64,000 nt of DNA. Source: Vreelandella azerica (GTDB lineage: Bacteria > Pseudomonadota > Gammaproteobacteria > Pseudomonadales > Halomonadaceae). The notes beneath the pieces are model-generated. The model saw nothing but the letters and a program-made list of their open reading frames with translations, did not search any database and was not told where the DNA came from. Shown one piece after another: positions 51,106 through 61,600 of the stretch; positions within the stretch are counted from its first letter, which is position 1, and every line of letters begins with the position of its first letter. The stretch spans positions 248,001 to 312,000 of the forward strand of contig NZ_JABFHI010000002.1 of NCBI RefSeq assembly GCF_013112225.1. The letters are read 5' to 3'. Position numbers and translations under genes: made by a program.

Positions 51106-51852
51106 CTAGCCTTCCTTGCGCGCTATGACGGCTTCAGGTTCATCAACGGTTTGCAGGCGATACCCGTAGCCGTAAACAGAAACCAGATTCCAGCCATTCT
51201 CAGCAGTCAGCTTCAGCTTTTTACGCACCCTATGAATATGCACATCCAGTGTGCGCGTGTTTGGATCGTTGCTGCGACCCCAGACATATTCATACAGGTA
51301 AGAACGGGAAAGCGGGCTGCCCAACTGGTTGAGCAACAAGTAGGCCAAGCGGAATTCCTGGCGCGTCAGCGCGACTTCCTCGCCCTCCACATAGGCTACT
51401 TCGCGGTTGGAATTGAGCTTGATGCGCCCGAATTCCAGCTCGTTCTGCTGGGCAGTGGCGGAGGTGCGCAACGAGCGACGACGAATGGCAGCAAACGCAC
51501 GAGCAGCCAACTCACGCGGACGGAAAGGCTTGCTGATGAAATCATCTGCTCCAGCATTGAGCGCCTCAATGATATCGCTCTCTTCCTGGCGTTGAGTCAC
51601 CATCAAAACAGCGGGCAGGGCTTCCAGATACTTCTTCATCCAGTCAAGCAGGCCAATGCCAGTACCGTCAGGCAGGTGCCAGTCCAGAAACACCAGATCA
51701 AACGTCTCGCGGCTGGCAATCCGAATAAAATCCTTACCGGATTCAAATGAAGTGATATTAGCCTGGATGCCTCTTTCTTCGAAGCCATCAAGTAGTGCCT
51801 TATTGATGCGCTCAAGTACCACTGTGTCATCTTCTACAACTGCAATGCGCAT
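51106..51852 (-). CDS. Orphan OmpR-family response regulator
   Basis: A 248-residue regulator: receiver domain with VVEDD, phospho-Asp57 in LVFLDWHLPDGTG and Lys in FISKPFRPRELAAR; then a winged-helix domain (about 150-235) with NTRTLDVHIHRVRKKL and VSVYGYGYRL. No kinase gene lies beside it. It faces away from the adhesin locus and sits at its upstream border, so a role in adhesin control is possible but only by position. Confidence 0.85.
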   Translation of the reverse strand: MRIAVVEDDTVVLERINKALLDGFEERGIQANITSFESGKDFIRIASRETFDLVFLDWHLPDGTGIGLLDWMKKYLEALPAVLMVTQRQEESDIIEALNAGADDFISKPFRPRELAARAFAAIRRRSLRTSATAQQNELEFGRIKLNSNREVAYVEGEEVALTRQEFRLAYLLLNQLGSPLSRSYLYEYVWGRSNDPNTRTLDVHIHRVRKKLKLTAENGWNLVSVYGYGYRLQTVDEPEAVIARKEG

Positions 51853-52874
51853 AGGTCTGTTTCCAAGTCAGTCTGGTGAAAGCTGTGTACGCCTGTCTAT
51901 CCCTCACGCGAACACATATTATGCGTACTAAAGCATCCTTGCTGGTACCCTCAGGAATTTTTGGGTGACAACGAAGGTTTACAATACGACCCTCATAAAC
52001 AAGTAATGTTCATTTGTAAATTACTTAACTATTTGAATAATAGGCCTGCAAACAAGCAAGAAAGTTAATAATCATAAAATATTTAGCGTTTTCTGATGTC
52101 TATCCATAGCTAACGCCTGAGTTTATGTAACATTTACTTGATTTCAGGTTTGTTGTTATAGCCGATTAAGTAATTTTGTTAAAATACACCTTTGCAGCCA
52201 TTGGTGCCAGTGTTGATGCCTTGTGTTATCAAGTTTTAGGTGTTGATAGTTTATGATTTTTATGCATTTAAAATGAGCCGTTTACTATTGTTAACTATGA
52301 TTTAATATTGGTTAATTTTTACCGCTAAAATTCCGTTTGATATGTACTCGCCGATGCTAGGGCTGGAGCCGATAGAGGCTTAGCATTGGGGATCAGTATA
52401 TGTACGGATGTCACCATATAAAAAAAAGAAATAATACAATTGGCTATATTAAACCCGATATAAAACAAACGCTTGAATTTCTCTGCTTTAACAATCTGAG
52501 CTGTCTTGCCTTTATAAATATGAACAATATTTACTTGGTGTTGATAGGCATCGTTAAGAGGTCGAGGATATCATCCTGGCTTAAAAATAATGAGCACGTA
52601 AGTCTGATCTTTGTCTCAATGAATCGCGAAATTACCTGCTAATCAGACACGTTGCTGCGACAAATGGAAGCAAGGTGTAGCGCTTTTCCCTGAAAGGGGT
52701 TTGGTATCAGTCTCTACGCATGTTAATTTTTAGCGTTTAAACGGAGCTTACAGAGCAAGTGCTAAGGAAGGCGCGCGATATTAATGCCTAAGCAAGCCAA
52801 CGCGGGCACACAAGTGTTCATGAAGTACTGCTCTGTTAAAACCAGCAAGTAAAAAACACCCTTGCGCCTCTTAT
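51853..52874. other. AT-rich intergenic region before the adhesin relic
   Basis: About 1 kb of much more AT-rich DNA than the surrounding genes. An 80-residue frame at 52400-52642 (MYGCHHIKKRNN) has no recognisable features and an atypical composition; I do not call it. The right part, from 52511, is the diverged copy of the leader of the giant adhesin. Confidence 0.5.
52511..52832 (+). repeat. Diverged copy 1 of the adhesin leader
   Basis: It aligns with 55193-55504 in the same order: a block starting TTTATAAATATGAACAAT, an identical 22-base word at 52651-52672 (matching 55322-55343), and a block with CAAGTGTTCATGAAG. The shared order and spacing imply an ancestral tandem duplication of an adhesin gene with its upstream region. 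Confidence 0.65.
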
Positions 52875-53026
52875 AACAACACCGACAACGTCACTTTCAG
52901 CGATGTGCAGAACGACACCCTGAGTGCAGGACCGGTAACGATCGGTGCCGCGGGTATTAATGTCGGTAACACCATTATCAGCGGTGTAGACGATGGCCAG
53001 GCACCGCAGGACGCGGTGAATGTCAG
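52875..53026 (+). pseudogene. Remnant of a trimeric autotransporter stalk
   Basis: One frame gives NNTDNVTFSDVQNDTLSAG, then VTIGAAGINVGNTIISGV and DAVNVS, the stalk and neck pattern of the large adhesin downstream. It has no start, signal or anchor domain, and after about 53026 the sequence passes directly into the TpgA-like gene in another frame. It is the scar of a deletion that removed most of an adhesin gene. Confidence 0.7.
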
Positions 53027-53349
53027 CCGGCTCCACTGGGCAGTCCGCTCATAACGATGACGAACCCCGCTTCCCTGATCTGGACAGCACCTACCTGGAC
53101 ACCGGTGACTTTATCGACCCGGATGCGGTGTTGCGTATCTCGGAGGGCCAGCACAAGGATCAGGTGCGCCGCCTGCTGTGCCACCCGCACTTCAGTGAAG
53201 GTATCTTCAACGTGTGCGAATGGGATTATGCCTTCAACATTTATACCGGCGAAGGTAGTGCCTATATCACTTGCCAATACAAGCTGCGCTTTGATGAGGG
53301 TAAATGGGTCACCAGTAGCCATTGGCGCGACCCCCAGTGCCCTGTGCTA

Positions 53350-54425
53350 AGTGCCTATGCAATAATTATAGGGTATAAAGATGTAACTCAACGAGGAGAT
53401 ACATCATGTCCAAGCCGTTACGCTTCATCTCTTTGACACCAGACCAACAGCGCATTGTAAATAACGCTTATCAGTACGGTGAAAAGCGAGCCTTACGCCG
53501 TCGCGCTCATGCCATCTTATTGAGCCATAAAGGGCACACGATCAATCAAATTCGTGACATTCTCGGGGTCAAGCGCGATACGGTATCGACATGGCTATCC
53601 CAGTGGGAAGCAGACGGTATTGACGGTCTGCAAGACAAACCCCGCGACGGGCGGCCAAACCTTCTCAATGATGGCGAGATAGCGTTATTGCAGCAGCTTG
53701 TTGAAGATCATCCTCATCAGTTGCCGGTGCTGCATGCCAAGTTTCAAGAAAAACCGGGAAAGTGGTCAGTCGAGATACCCTACGTCGTGCTCTAAAAAAA
53801 ACGGTAACAGTTGTAAACGTGTTCGCTACTCGCTGAAGGCACGGCGTGACGAGACAGATTTCCGCAATACGCAAGGCCTGATCAACGCATTGAAAGAATG
53901 GGAAGACAGCGGCACCTGTGATCTTTACTTCTTTGATGAAACTGGATTTTCGCAGTCTTCATCACTGCCTTATGCATGGAGCCCAATAGGGCAACCCTGG
54001 GAAGTCACTGCTTACTCTCATAGCAAGAGATTGAATGTATTAGGGTTTTTATCCAGAAAAGGGATGTTCTTTCATCATATGACAATGGACACGGTGAATA
54101 GTGAAACGGTTATAGAGGCGTTTGACCAATTTGCAGCACAGAAAGATCCTGATGCCTTCGCTGTTGTTGTGCTAGACAATGCCAAAATGCATCACTCCAA
54201 GGCATTTCGACGGAAAATCATTGATTGGATGACCCACCGTATTCACCTGATTTATCTGTCGCCATACTCGCCTGAGTTGAATCTGATCGAAATTCTTTGG
54301 CGTGAAATCAAATATCGCTGGTTACCACTGACGGCCTATAGCTCTTTCGATAGGCTCTGTCAGGCGGTGAAAGGCGTCTGTAACGGTTATGGCGTAGATA
54401 ACACGATAACTTTTGCATAACTACT
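53350..54425 (+). mobile_element. IS630-family insertion sequence
   Basis: A 1,076-bp element flanked by TA at 53348-53349 and 54426-54427, the usual IS630 target duplication. Ends are imperfect inverted repeats: left AGTGCCTATGCAATAATTAT, right (complement) AGTAGTTATGCAAAAGTTAT. It contains one transposase gene in disturbed frames. It interrupts the TpgA-like gene. Confidence 0.88.
53406..54420 (+). CDS. IS630-family transposase, two frame disturbances
   Basis: The N-terminal helix-turn-helix part is MSKPLRFISLTPDQQRIVNN and INQIRDILGVKRDTVSTWLS; the DDE catalytic part contains LYFFDETGFSQSSS, FAVVVLDNAKMHHSKAF and YSPELNLIEILWREIKY. Phase one stops at 53795 and the rest is in another frame. 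One more A at 53759-53761 and one more at the A8 run 53794-53801 give KVVSRDTLRRALKKNG continuous with SCKRVRYSLKARRDE. The A8 could also be a programmed shift site, but two losses fit the general artefact better. Confidence 0.85.
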
Positions 54426-54673
54426 TACTAGTACCCGTTGAAGTGGAAGAAGAAAACCAGAGCCAAACACTTACCCTTTCCAGCGATGTGCTGTTTGACT
54501 TTGATAGCGCCGAACTAACCCTTGAAGGCCGCCGCGCCATAGACCGCCTGGCAGAGCAGCTGCAGCAAAACGACTCCAACCCGGTTCTGCATATCATTGG
54601 CTACACTGACCGCTTTGGTTCACCGCAATACAACATTGACCTTATCATCAATATCAGCGGTGAACGCCGCTAA

Positions 54674-55626
54674 CCCCTCCTCAATAAGCTAGCAGGATAA
54701 AGGATGGATTATCTTCACTCTGCACTCCATATCCTATAATAAAAGTATTGTTAATATGAGCAAAAAATAACGCGCTATTTAACGGGCATGCATTATGAAT
54801 AATTATTTAATTACCATGAAGTGGCATTATGCTTGATTGTATAGCGTCTTGATCTTAATTATTATCTTTATCACAACATTAGTTGTCTGCGACGTAAAAA
54901 AAATTGTTTTTTAAAATCTGAAATGTACATAAAAGTTAAATAACGGAGTTTTGATAAAATCACATATGAATCTTAAATAATGTAAATAAATTGCTGCTTA
55001 CCTTGGCGTGAATTAATTTTCTTATATTTCTGATGCTTAGACGATTTTTGGTCTGGTTTTGGTAGCGCTTTATGTGCTGTGATCTGTTGAATTAGATATG
55101 CCTGATAAATGTGTTATGCTTGATTTTGTTGGTCAATAAAAACGTTCTCATGCTGTCAGATCACTAACTTCATTTATTATGTTTTATAAATGTGAACAAT
55201 GTTTGCTTGCTGTTGATAAGTGTCTTTAAGAGGCCGAAAATATTAATTAAAAGAAAAGCTAAAGATACTTCAGCATGAGCTTTGATGCTGAACATCACGC
55301 GATGCTTTGCGACTTGGATAAGTTGCTGCGACAAATGGAAGCATAGTCAGTACTTCTATTCGAAAGGGTAGTGGCATTGGCTTTCTGTGCACTGGTTGTT
55401 GGTATTTACATCGGTCTTATGGGGCAAGTGTTCAGGGTGGCGTGCGTTATTGACACCGATGTAAGTCAATGCAGGCGCACAAACGCTTGTGTTGAGTCGC
55501 TTATCTAGAAGAAAAGAACGGCCTGGCGCTTCCTGCAGCAATAGGCTCGCCAGTCAACCTGGGAAGTATGTGCAACGGGGTGATGACGCCCCTCTCACCC
55601 CTGATAACGTAAGTGGAGTAGCACGC
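54674..55626. other. AT-rich intergenic region and leader of the giant adhesin
   Basis: No gene supported. Strongly AT-rich up to about 55250, then rising to genome composition. It holds leader copy 2 (55193-55504) and must hold the adhesin promoter, which I could not assign. AAGTGGAGTAGC precedes the adhesin ATG. Confidence 0.55.
55193..55504 (+). repeat. Leader copy 2, upstream of the giant adhesin
   Basis: The counterpart of 52511-52832: TTTATAAATGTGAACAAT, the identical 22-base word at 55322-55343, and CAAACGCTTGTGTTGAGTC. The region lies 120-430 bases before the adhesin start, so the conserved word may be a regulatory or leader RNA element. Confidence 0.65.
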
Positions 55627-58600
55627 ATGAATAACGTTTTTCGCCTGATTTGGAATCGTACCTTAGGTAGGCTGGTGGTTGCCTCTGAGGCAGCCAGGAG
55701 TCGTGATAAAGCGGCCACACAGCATGGTGCGGTAGGGCTGCTACCCGCACCGGAAGCCGCTATTTCAGGCGTGCCTGCATTTCTCCGTCCACTGACGTTG
55801 GCGGTGGTGTTGGCTGCTTTGCCGATAAGTGGTTTTTATCCGCAAGGCGCACAGGCAAATTTAACAACCAGCCCTTCAGCGGCAGGGTTTGCGCTTGTTT
55901 GCTCTGCTCCTGGTGATCAAGCGGTTGCAAACGGTACTGTTGCCTTTGCGTTGGGCTGTCGCGCACGGGCTATTGGTGATTACACAACAGCAATCGGTCT
56001 TGACTCTAGAGCGAGTGGTTACCAGGCCATCTCGGTCGGTAATGTAAGTGTAGCAAGTGGTTATAGGGCAGCCGCATTTGGTACCAGTGCGGACGCATTA
56101 GCCGATAGGGCAACTGCAATAGGGGCCGCTGCACAAGCAACAGACGTAAGGGCAACTGCAATAGGAGCCGGAGCAGACGCATCACTGGATTACTCCGTGG
56201 CATTGGGGAGTGAATCAATCGCAGACAGAAATTCAGGGGTTAGAGGCTATGATGTTAGCCTGAATTCAGCCGCTATTGATGGAAGCGCTATTGCACTAAC
56301 CGAAGGTACCTGGGGAGCGGTGTCTGTAGGTGATGTAGCTGAAGGCGACTTTCGCCAGATCACGGGCGTAGCTGCAGGTTCTGCAGATAGCGATGCCGTT
56401 AACGTGGCGCAGTTGAAGGCGGTACGGGATATCGCCAGCTCTGGCGGCGTGGAATACTACAGTGTGAATGACGGCGGCGTTCCAAAAGATAACGTAGATA
56501 ACCTGGGTGCGTCTGGCCTTAATGCTTTAGCGGCAGGCACTAATGCCTCCGCCGCTAAGGAGGGTTCTGTCGCCATTGGCCATAACTCGACATCAGAAGG
56601 TGTCAATGGTGTTGCCATTGGTGCCAATACGGTTAATGGCGATTACTTAAGTAATACTTTCACTCCTGCAAGTAATGCTGGCCAGGTTGCCATTGGTGAT
56701 AGTGCCGAGACCGAAACGCTTGGGCAGATTGCTATTGGTTTGGATGCCAAATCGAACCAGAATGGCGGCAACTTTTCCATTGCTATCGGGGGCAGAGTAA
56801 TGCCGTTGGTAATAGCAGCATTTCCATGGGCCGTGCGTCGAGAGCTGATGGTTATGGCGCCGTAGCGCTGGGCCCCTATGCCAAGGCAACACTAAGCAGT
56901 TCGGTTGCATTGGGTGACGGCTCTGTGGCTAATACTGCCGCGGGTATAAACGGTTATGTGCCTTTTGGCGCTTCGGGGGCAGATCAAAGCAATATTACTG
57001 GAACGGTTTCCACGCGTGCCTCTGTGGACGTAGGCAGCCGCCAAATTACCAGTGTGGCAGCGGGTACTGACTTGGATGATGCCGTTAACGTCAGCCAGTT
57101 GATAGCCGCTCAATCCAAGGTAGCAGCGGGGACTAACGTTGCTGATGTTGCTGTTACAGAGAACACTGATGGTGGCTCGATCTACACCGTTAATGCAGAG
57201 GGGGCGACGGTTAGCGCGGGTTCAACGAATGTGTCTGTCGCGGCAAGCACAGATGCGACCACCAATCTGACGGATTACACCGTCGACTTGGCGGACGTTG
57301 TCAATGTTGGTACGACCAACCCTGTCAATATTGATGGCAATACCGGCACTATTGATGGCCTGACTAACACCACCTTTAACCCGGACAGCTTCACCACCGG
57401 CCAGGCAGCAACAGAAGATCAGTTGAGTGTTCTGGCAACCGATGGTCTGGATTTCACCGGTAATGACAACTCCGCAGGCGATGTGCATCGTGACCTGGGG
57501 GAAACTCTGGCGATCACGGGTCTTGCCGCTACAACGGGCACCTACAGCGGTGACAACCTGAAGACGGTGACCAACCCAACAACCGGCGCGATCGAACTGC
57601 AATTGGCTGACTCTCCTGAGTTTACCAACGTCAATGTCTCTGGTGATCTAGATGTTGATGGCACGACCACGCTGGGCGACCACTTCACCGTGGTGGACGA
57701 TCAGGTTACCTACAATATCGCGCCTGATCAGATCACCAACGGCACCCAGGTCGTCAACAAGGATTACGTTGACGGCCAGGCAACTCGCTTCTACAGCGTT
57801 AACAATACAGACCCAACTACGGGTAACTACGATAACCAAGGTGCTTCAGCTGCCAACGCCCTGGCAGCGGGCACTAATACGTTAGCGAGCGGTGAGAACG
57901 CGACAGCTGTCGGTAACTCGGCAAATGCACAAAGTGTGTCCGGTGTGGCCATTGGTGATGAGGCCATCGCCCGCGGCTTTGGCCCTGGTCAAGTGGCGAT
58001 TGGTCAAAAAGCTGATACTTTTGGTGAAGGGGATATTGCCATTGGTAGAGATGCTAAATCGCAAGGTAATAACAATGTTGCCTTAGGTAATGGCGCCACA
58101 GTCTTTGATGCTACCGATCCTTTGTCTGTCACGCTGAGTGGCGTTGCGCTGGGCGATGGCGCGACTGTTAACTATAACGATGCGGTGGCTTTGGGCTCAG
58201 GCTCAGTGACTGATGAAAGCAGACTGAGCACAGCGGCCTATGTGCCCGCAGGCGTAACGTCTGTAGCGGCAGACACAGCAGCTAGCGAAGTGTCAGTGGG
58301 TGCCAATGGTAGTGAGCGTCGCATCACGAATGTGGCGGCAGGTGGTGAAGACACCGATGCGGTCAACGTCAGCCAGCTGAAGGCGTTGGACAGCGTCGTC
58401 GATCAAGGCTTCAACATCACCGCGGACAACAGCGGCTTGGCAGACCCTTCAATCACCGAAGATAACGTCAAGCTGGGCGAAACCGTTGATTACACCAGCG
58501 CCGATGGCAACATCGTGACTACCTTCGGGAACAACGACAACGAGATCGACTTTGGTCTGGCCAACACTATCGATGTGGGGGCCACCAATACTATTTCGAT

Positions 58601-61600
58601 CGACGGTGACACAGGCACCATCAGTGGCCTGACCAACACCACCTTCGACCCGAACGCCACTTACACCGGTGGCCAAGCGGCGACACAGGAACAGCTGACC
58701 AGCGTTAGCGATGTGGCTAATGCTGGCTGGGACGTCCAGACCAATGGCGATACGTCGACCAACGTTGCGCCGGGTGATACCGTACAGTTCCTCGATGGCA
58801 ACAACATCGATATTACCCGCACTGGTAAAGATATTACCGTTGCTACCTCGCCAGACTTGACTGTGGATAGCCTGACCATCAATAACGGTGGCCCGGTGAT
58901 TAACGATGCCGGTATCGACATGGGTGACAACAAGATCACCAATGTAGCGCCTGGCACTGATGGCACCGATGCCGTCAATGTGGATCAGTTGACTAAAGTC
59001 GAAACCGACCTGACGACCAAAGGTCTGGACTTTGCAGGCAATGAAGGGGCGGATGTTCACCGTGATCTTGGCCAGACGCTGGCGATTCAGGGTGAGGCAA
59101 CTTCTGGCGGTACCTACACGGGTGCGAACCTGAAGACCGTGACGGACCCGGCGACAGGTGCGATCAATCTGCAGATGACAGATTCGCCTGACTTCACCAA
59201 CGTCAACGTCACCAATCAGCTGGATGTGGCCGGTGATACCAATATCGGCGGTAACACCACGATTCAGGGTCATACAACCGTTAAAGGCGACACTTACCTG
59301 GGTGATAACTTCTCCGTTGTTAACAACGAAGCCTTCTACGATGGCCCGATCAACCAGGGCGACTCTATCGTCAACAAGGACTACGTTGACAGCAAAGAAA
59401 CCCATTACTACAGCGTCAATGATGACGGCACTCAGCAAGACAACTTCAACAACCTTGGCGCTGAGGGTGTCAACGCCCTGGCAGCGGGTACTAATGCATC
59501 AGCCAAAAGCGATTCTTCAGTTGCTGTGGGTGATGGCGCTACAACAAAGGTCTTTGGAAGTGGCCAGGTAGCCATCGGTAATGACGCTACCACTTTTGGC
59601 CTAGGTGATATTGCTATTGGTATGGATGCTCAAGCCAATGGTGCAGGTAATGTGGTGATTGGTGACGGTGCTAAGGCCTCGACGGTTGGCAAGAGAGATG
59701 GTGTTGCACTTGGCCATGACGCTGAAGTGACTTATGACAATGGTGTTGCGCTGGGTAGCGGCTCTGTTGCAAATGGTAGCACGCTGAGCACAGCGGCCTA
59801 TCAGCCCGTTGATGTTGATGGTAACCCGATTGCTGTTGCAGCGCCCACGGCGGATAGCGAAGTTTCAGTGGGTAGTGCTGGTAACGAGCGCCGTGTGACC
59901 AACGTAGCTGCGGGCGCTGAAGATACCGATGCGGTTAACGTCAGCCAGCTAAAGGCGGTCAATCAAGTGGCCAGCCAAGGCTGGGATCTGACGGCTAACG
60001 GTGAAGCCACAGGTGAAAACATTGCACCGGGTGAAACCGCCGACTTCACGCAAGGCCAGAACATTGCGATCACGCGTACTGGTAACAGCATTGAAGTGGC
60101 CACCGCTGATGACGTTGAGTTCACCAATGTGAATGTTACTGAGCAGCTGGACGTTGCTGGTGATACGAATATTGGTGGTAACACCACGATTCAGGGCGAC
60201 ACGACTGTCAATGGTGACACCTACTTGGGTGACGACTTCTCAGTGGTCAACAACGAAGCGATCTACAACGTTGAGCCTGATGAAATCACCAACGATTACC
60301 AGGTGGTGAACAAGAAGTACGTCACGCAGGCCGGTGATGACCTGATCGAAAATAACCCGCTGACCTTTATGGGCGACAGCGGTACGCCGTTTGATCGCAA
60401 ACTGGGTGAGCAGACCAACGTCAAAGGTGGCAACACCGGCACTCTGACCGATGGCAACATTGGTGTAGTGGCTGACGGTACCGATACGCTCAACATCAAG
60501 CTGGCCGAGAACGTCGACCTGGGCGAGAACGGCAGCGTTGTGATGGGTGATACCATCGTCAATGGTGATAGCGTCACTACCAACAACGTGACGGTGAACG
60601 AAGACCTGACCGTGGCGGGTGATACTTACCTGGGTGATAACTTCTCCGTTGTTGACAACGAAGTCTTCTACGATGGCCCGATCAACCAGGGCGATTCTAT
60701 CGTCAACAAGGACTACGTCGACGGCAAGGAAACCCACTACTACAGCGTCAACGATGACGGTGTTATTCAGGGCAACTACGACAACGACGGGGCGTCTGGT
60801 GCCAATGCATTGGCGGCGGGTACCAATGCGCTTGCCCAAGGTGACAGATCGATTGCGATGGGTGATGGCGCGTCGGCTACTACTGGTGCGAGAGAGGCTA
60901 TCGTGATCGGCACCAATACATCGGTTGCTGGTGGGCCTAATGCCATTGCGATTGGTAGCGATGCATCCATTGACTCAAGCCCTGGTGGGGCTGTCGCGAT
61001 CGGTCTGTCCAATACCGTCTCTGCCAGTAGTAACGCCACTACTATTGGTACACGCAACACTGTTCAGAGCAGTGGCCGCTCAGTGGTGCTGGGTTATGAG
61101 AATACTGCCAACGCTCTGCTTAACCAGGGAGCACTGATTGGTACACAGAATACCATGGATTTCGGGCCCAACTGGGTTGGTGGCAGCTCGGGGGAAAACT
61201 ATGGCTTCTACGCGCTGGGTAATGGCAATGCCATGAGCTGGGATGGTGGAAGTATGCGTAACAATGCCGGCAGCATGGTGCTGGGTATAGGGAATACGCT
61301 GAACATCCCGGAAGGCGATTATCAGACCAATGAAGGCAGCTACATTCTGGGTAACAGCAACAATGTGACGGTTGCTAACGGCTTGGTGATAGGTAATGGC
61401 AATATAGTCAGTGGCACGCAGTCGCTCAGCATTGGATTTGGGAACGAGGTCTCAGGGGAAGGCTCCGGTGCCATTGGTGATCCGACCGTTATCACTGGTG
61501 CGGGCTCCTACTCCGTGGGTAACGACAACACCATAGACGCTGACGAAGCGGGTACCTTCGGCAACAATAATATCCTAGCAGCCACCGCCACGGGCAGCCG

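Larger units (their letters stand above)
53020..54673 (+). pseudogene. TpgA-like gene (SmpA/BamE-like domain plus OmpA-C domain), interrupted by IS630
   Basis: Before the insertion: DDEPRFPDLDSTYLDTG, then a BamE-like domain with GQHKDQVRRLLCHPHF, WDYAFNIYTGEGSAY and LRFDEGKW. After it: LVPVEVEEENQSQTLTLSSD and an OmpA-like domain (VLFDFDSAELTLEGRRAID, HIIGYTDRFGSPQYNIDL). Deleting the IS630 copy and one TA restores one frame, PVLLVPVEVEEE. The 3' end is also truncated after NIDL, and no signal peptide is left. This domain pair is that of TpgA, encoded next to AtaA in Acinetobacter sp. Tol 5, where it helps anchor the trimeric adhesin. Inactive here. Confidence 0.75.

Noticed and set aside
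52400..52642. An 80-residue frame starting MYGCHHIKK in AT-rich DNA
   Set aside because: It overlaps the leader duplication, lacks features, and the corresponding part of the second leader copy has no matching frame.
58449..59438. A 329-residue open frame on the minus strand inside the adhesin (and similar ones at 61971-62570, 62474-63133, 63081-63821)
   Set aside because: These are antisense shadows of the repeat-rich, strongly biased adhesin codons; they recur wherever the repeats recur and have no ribosome sites.
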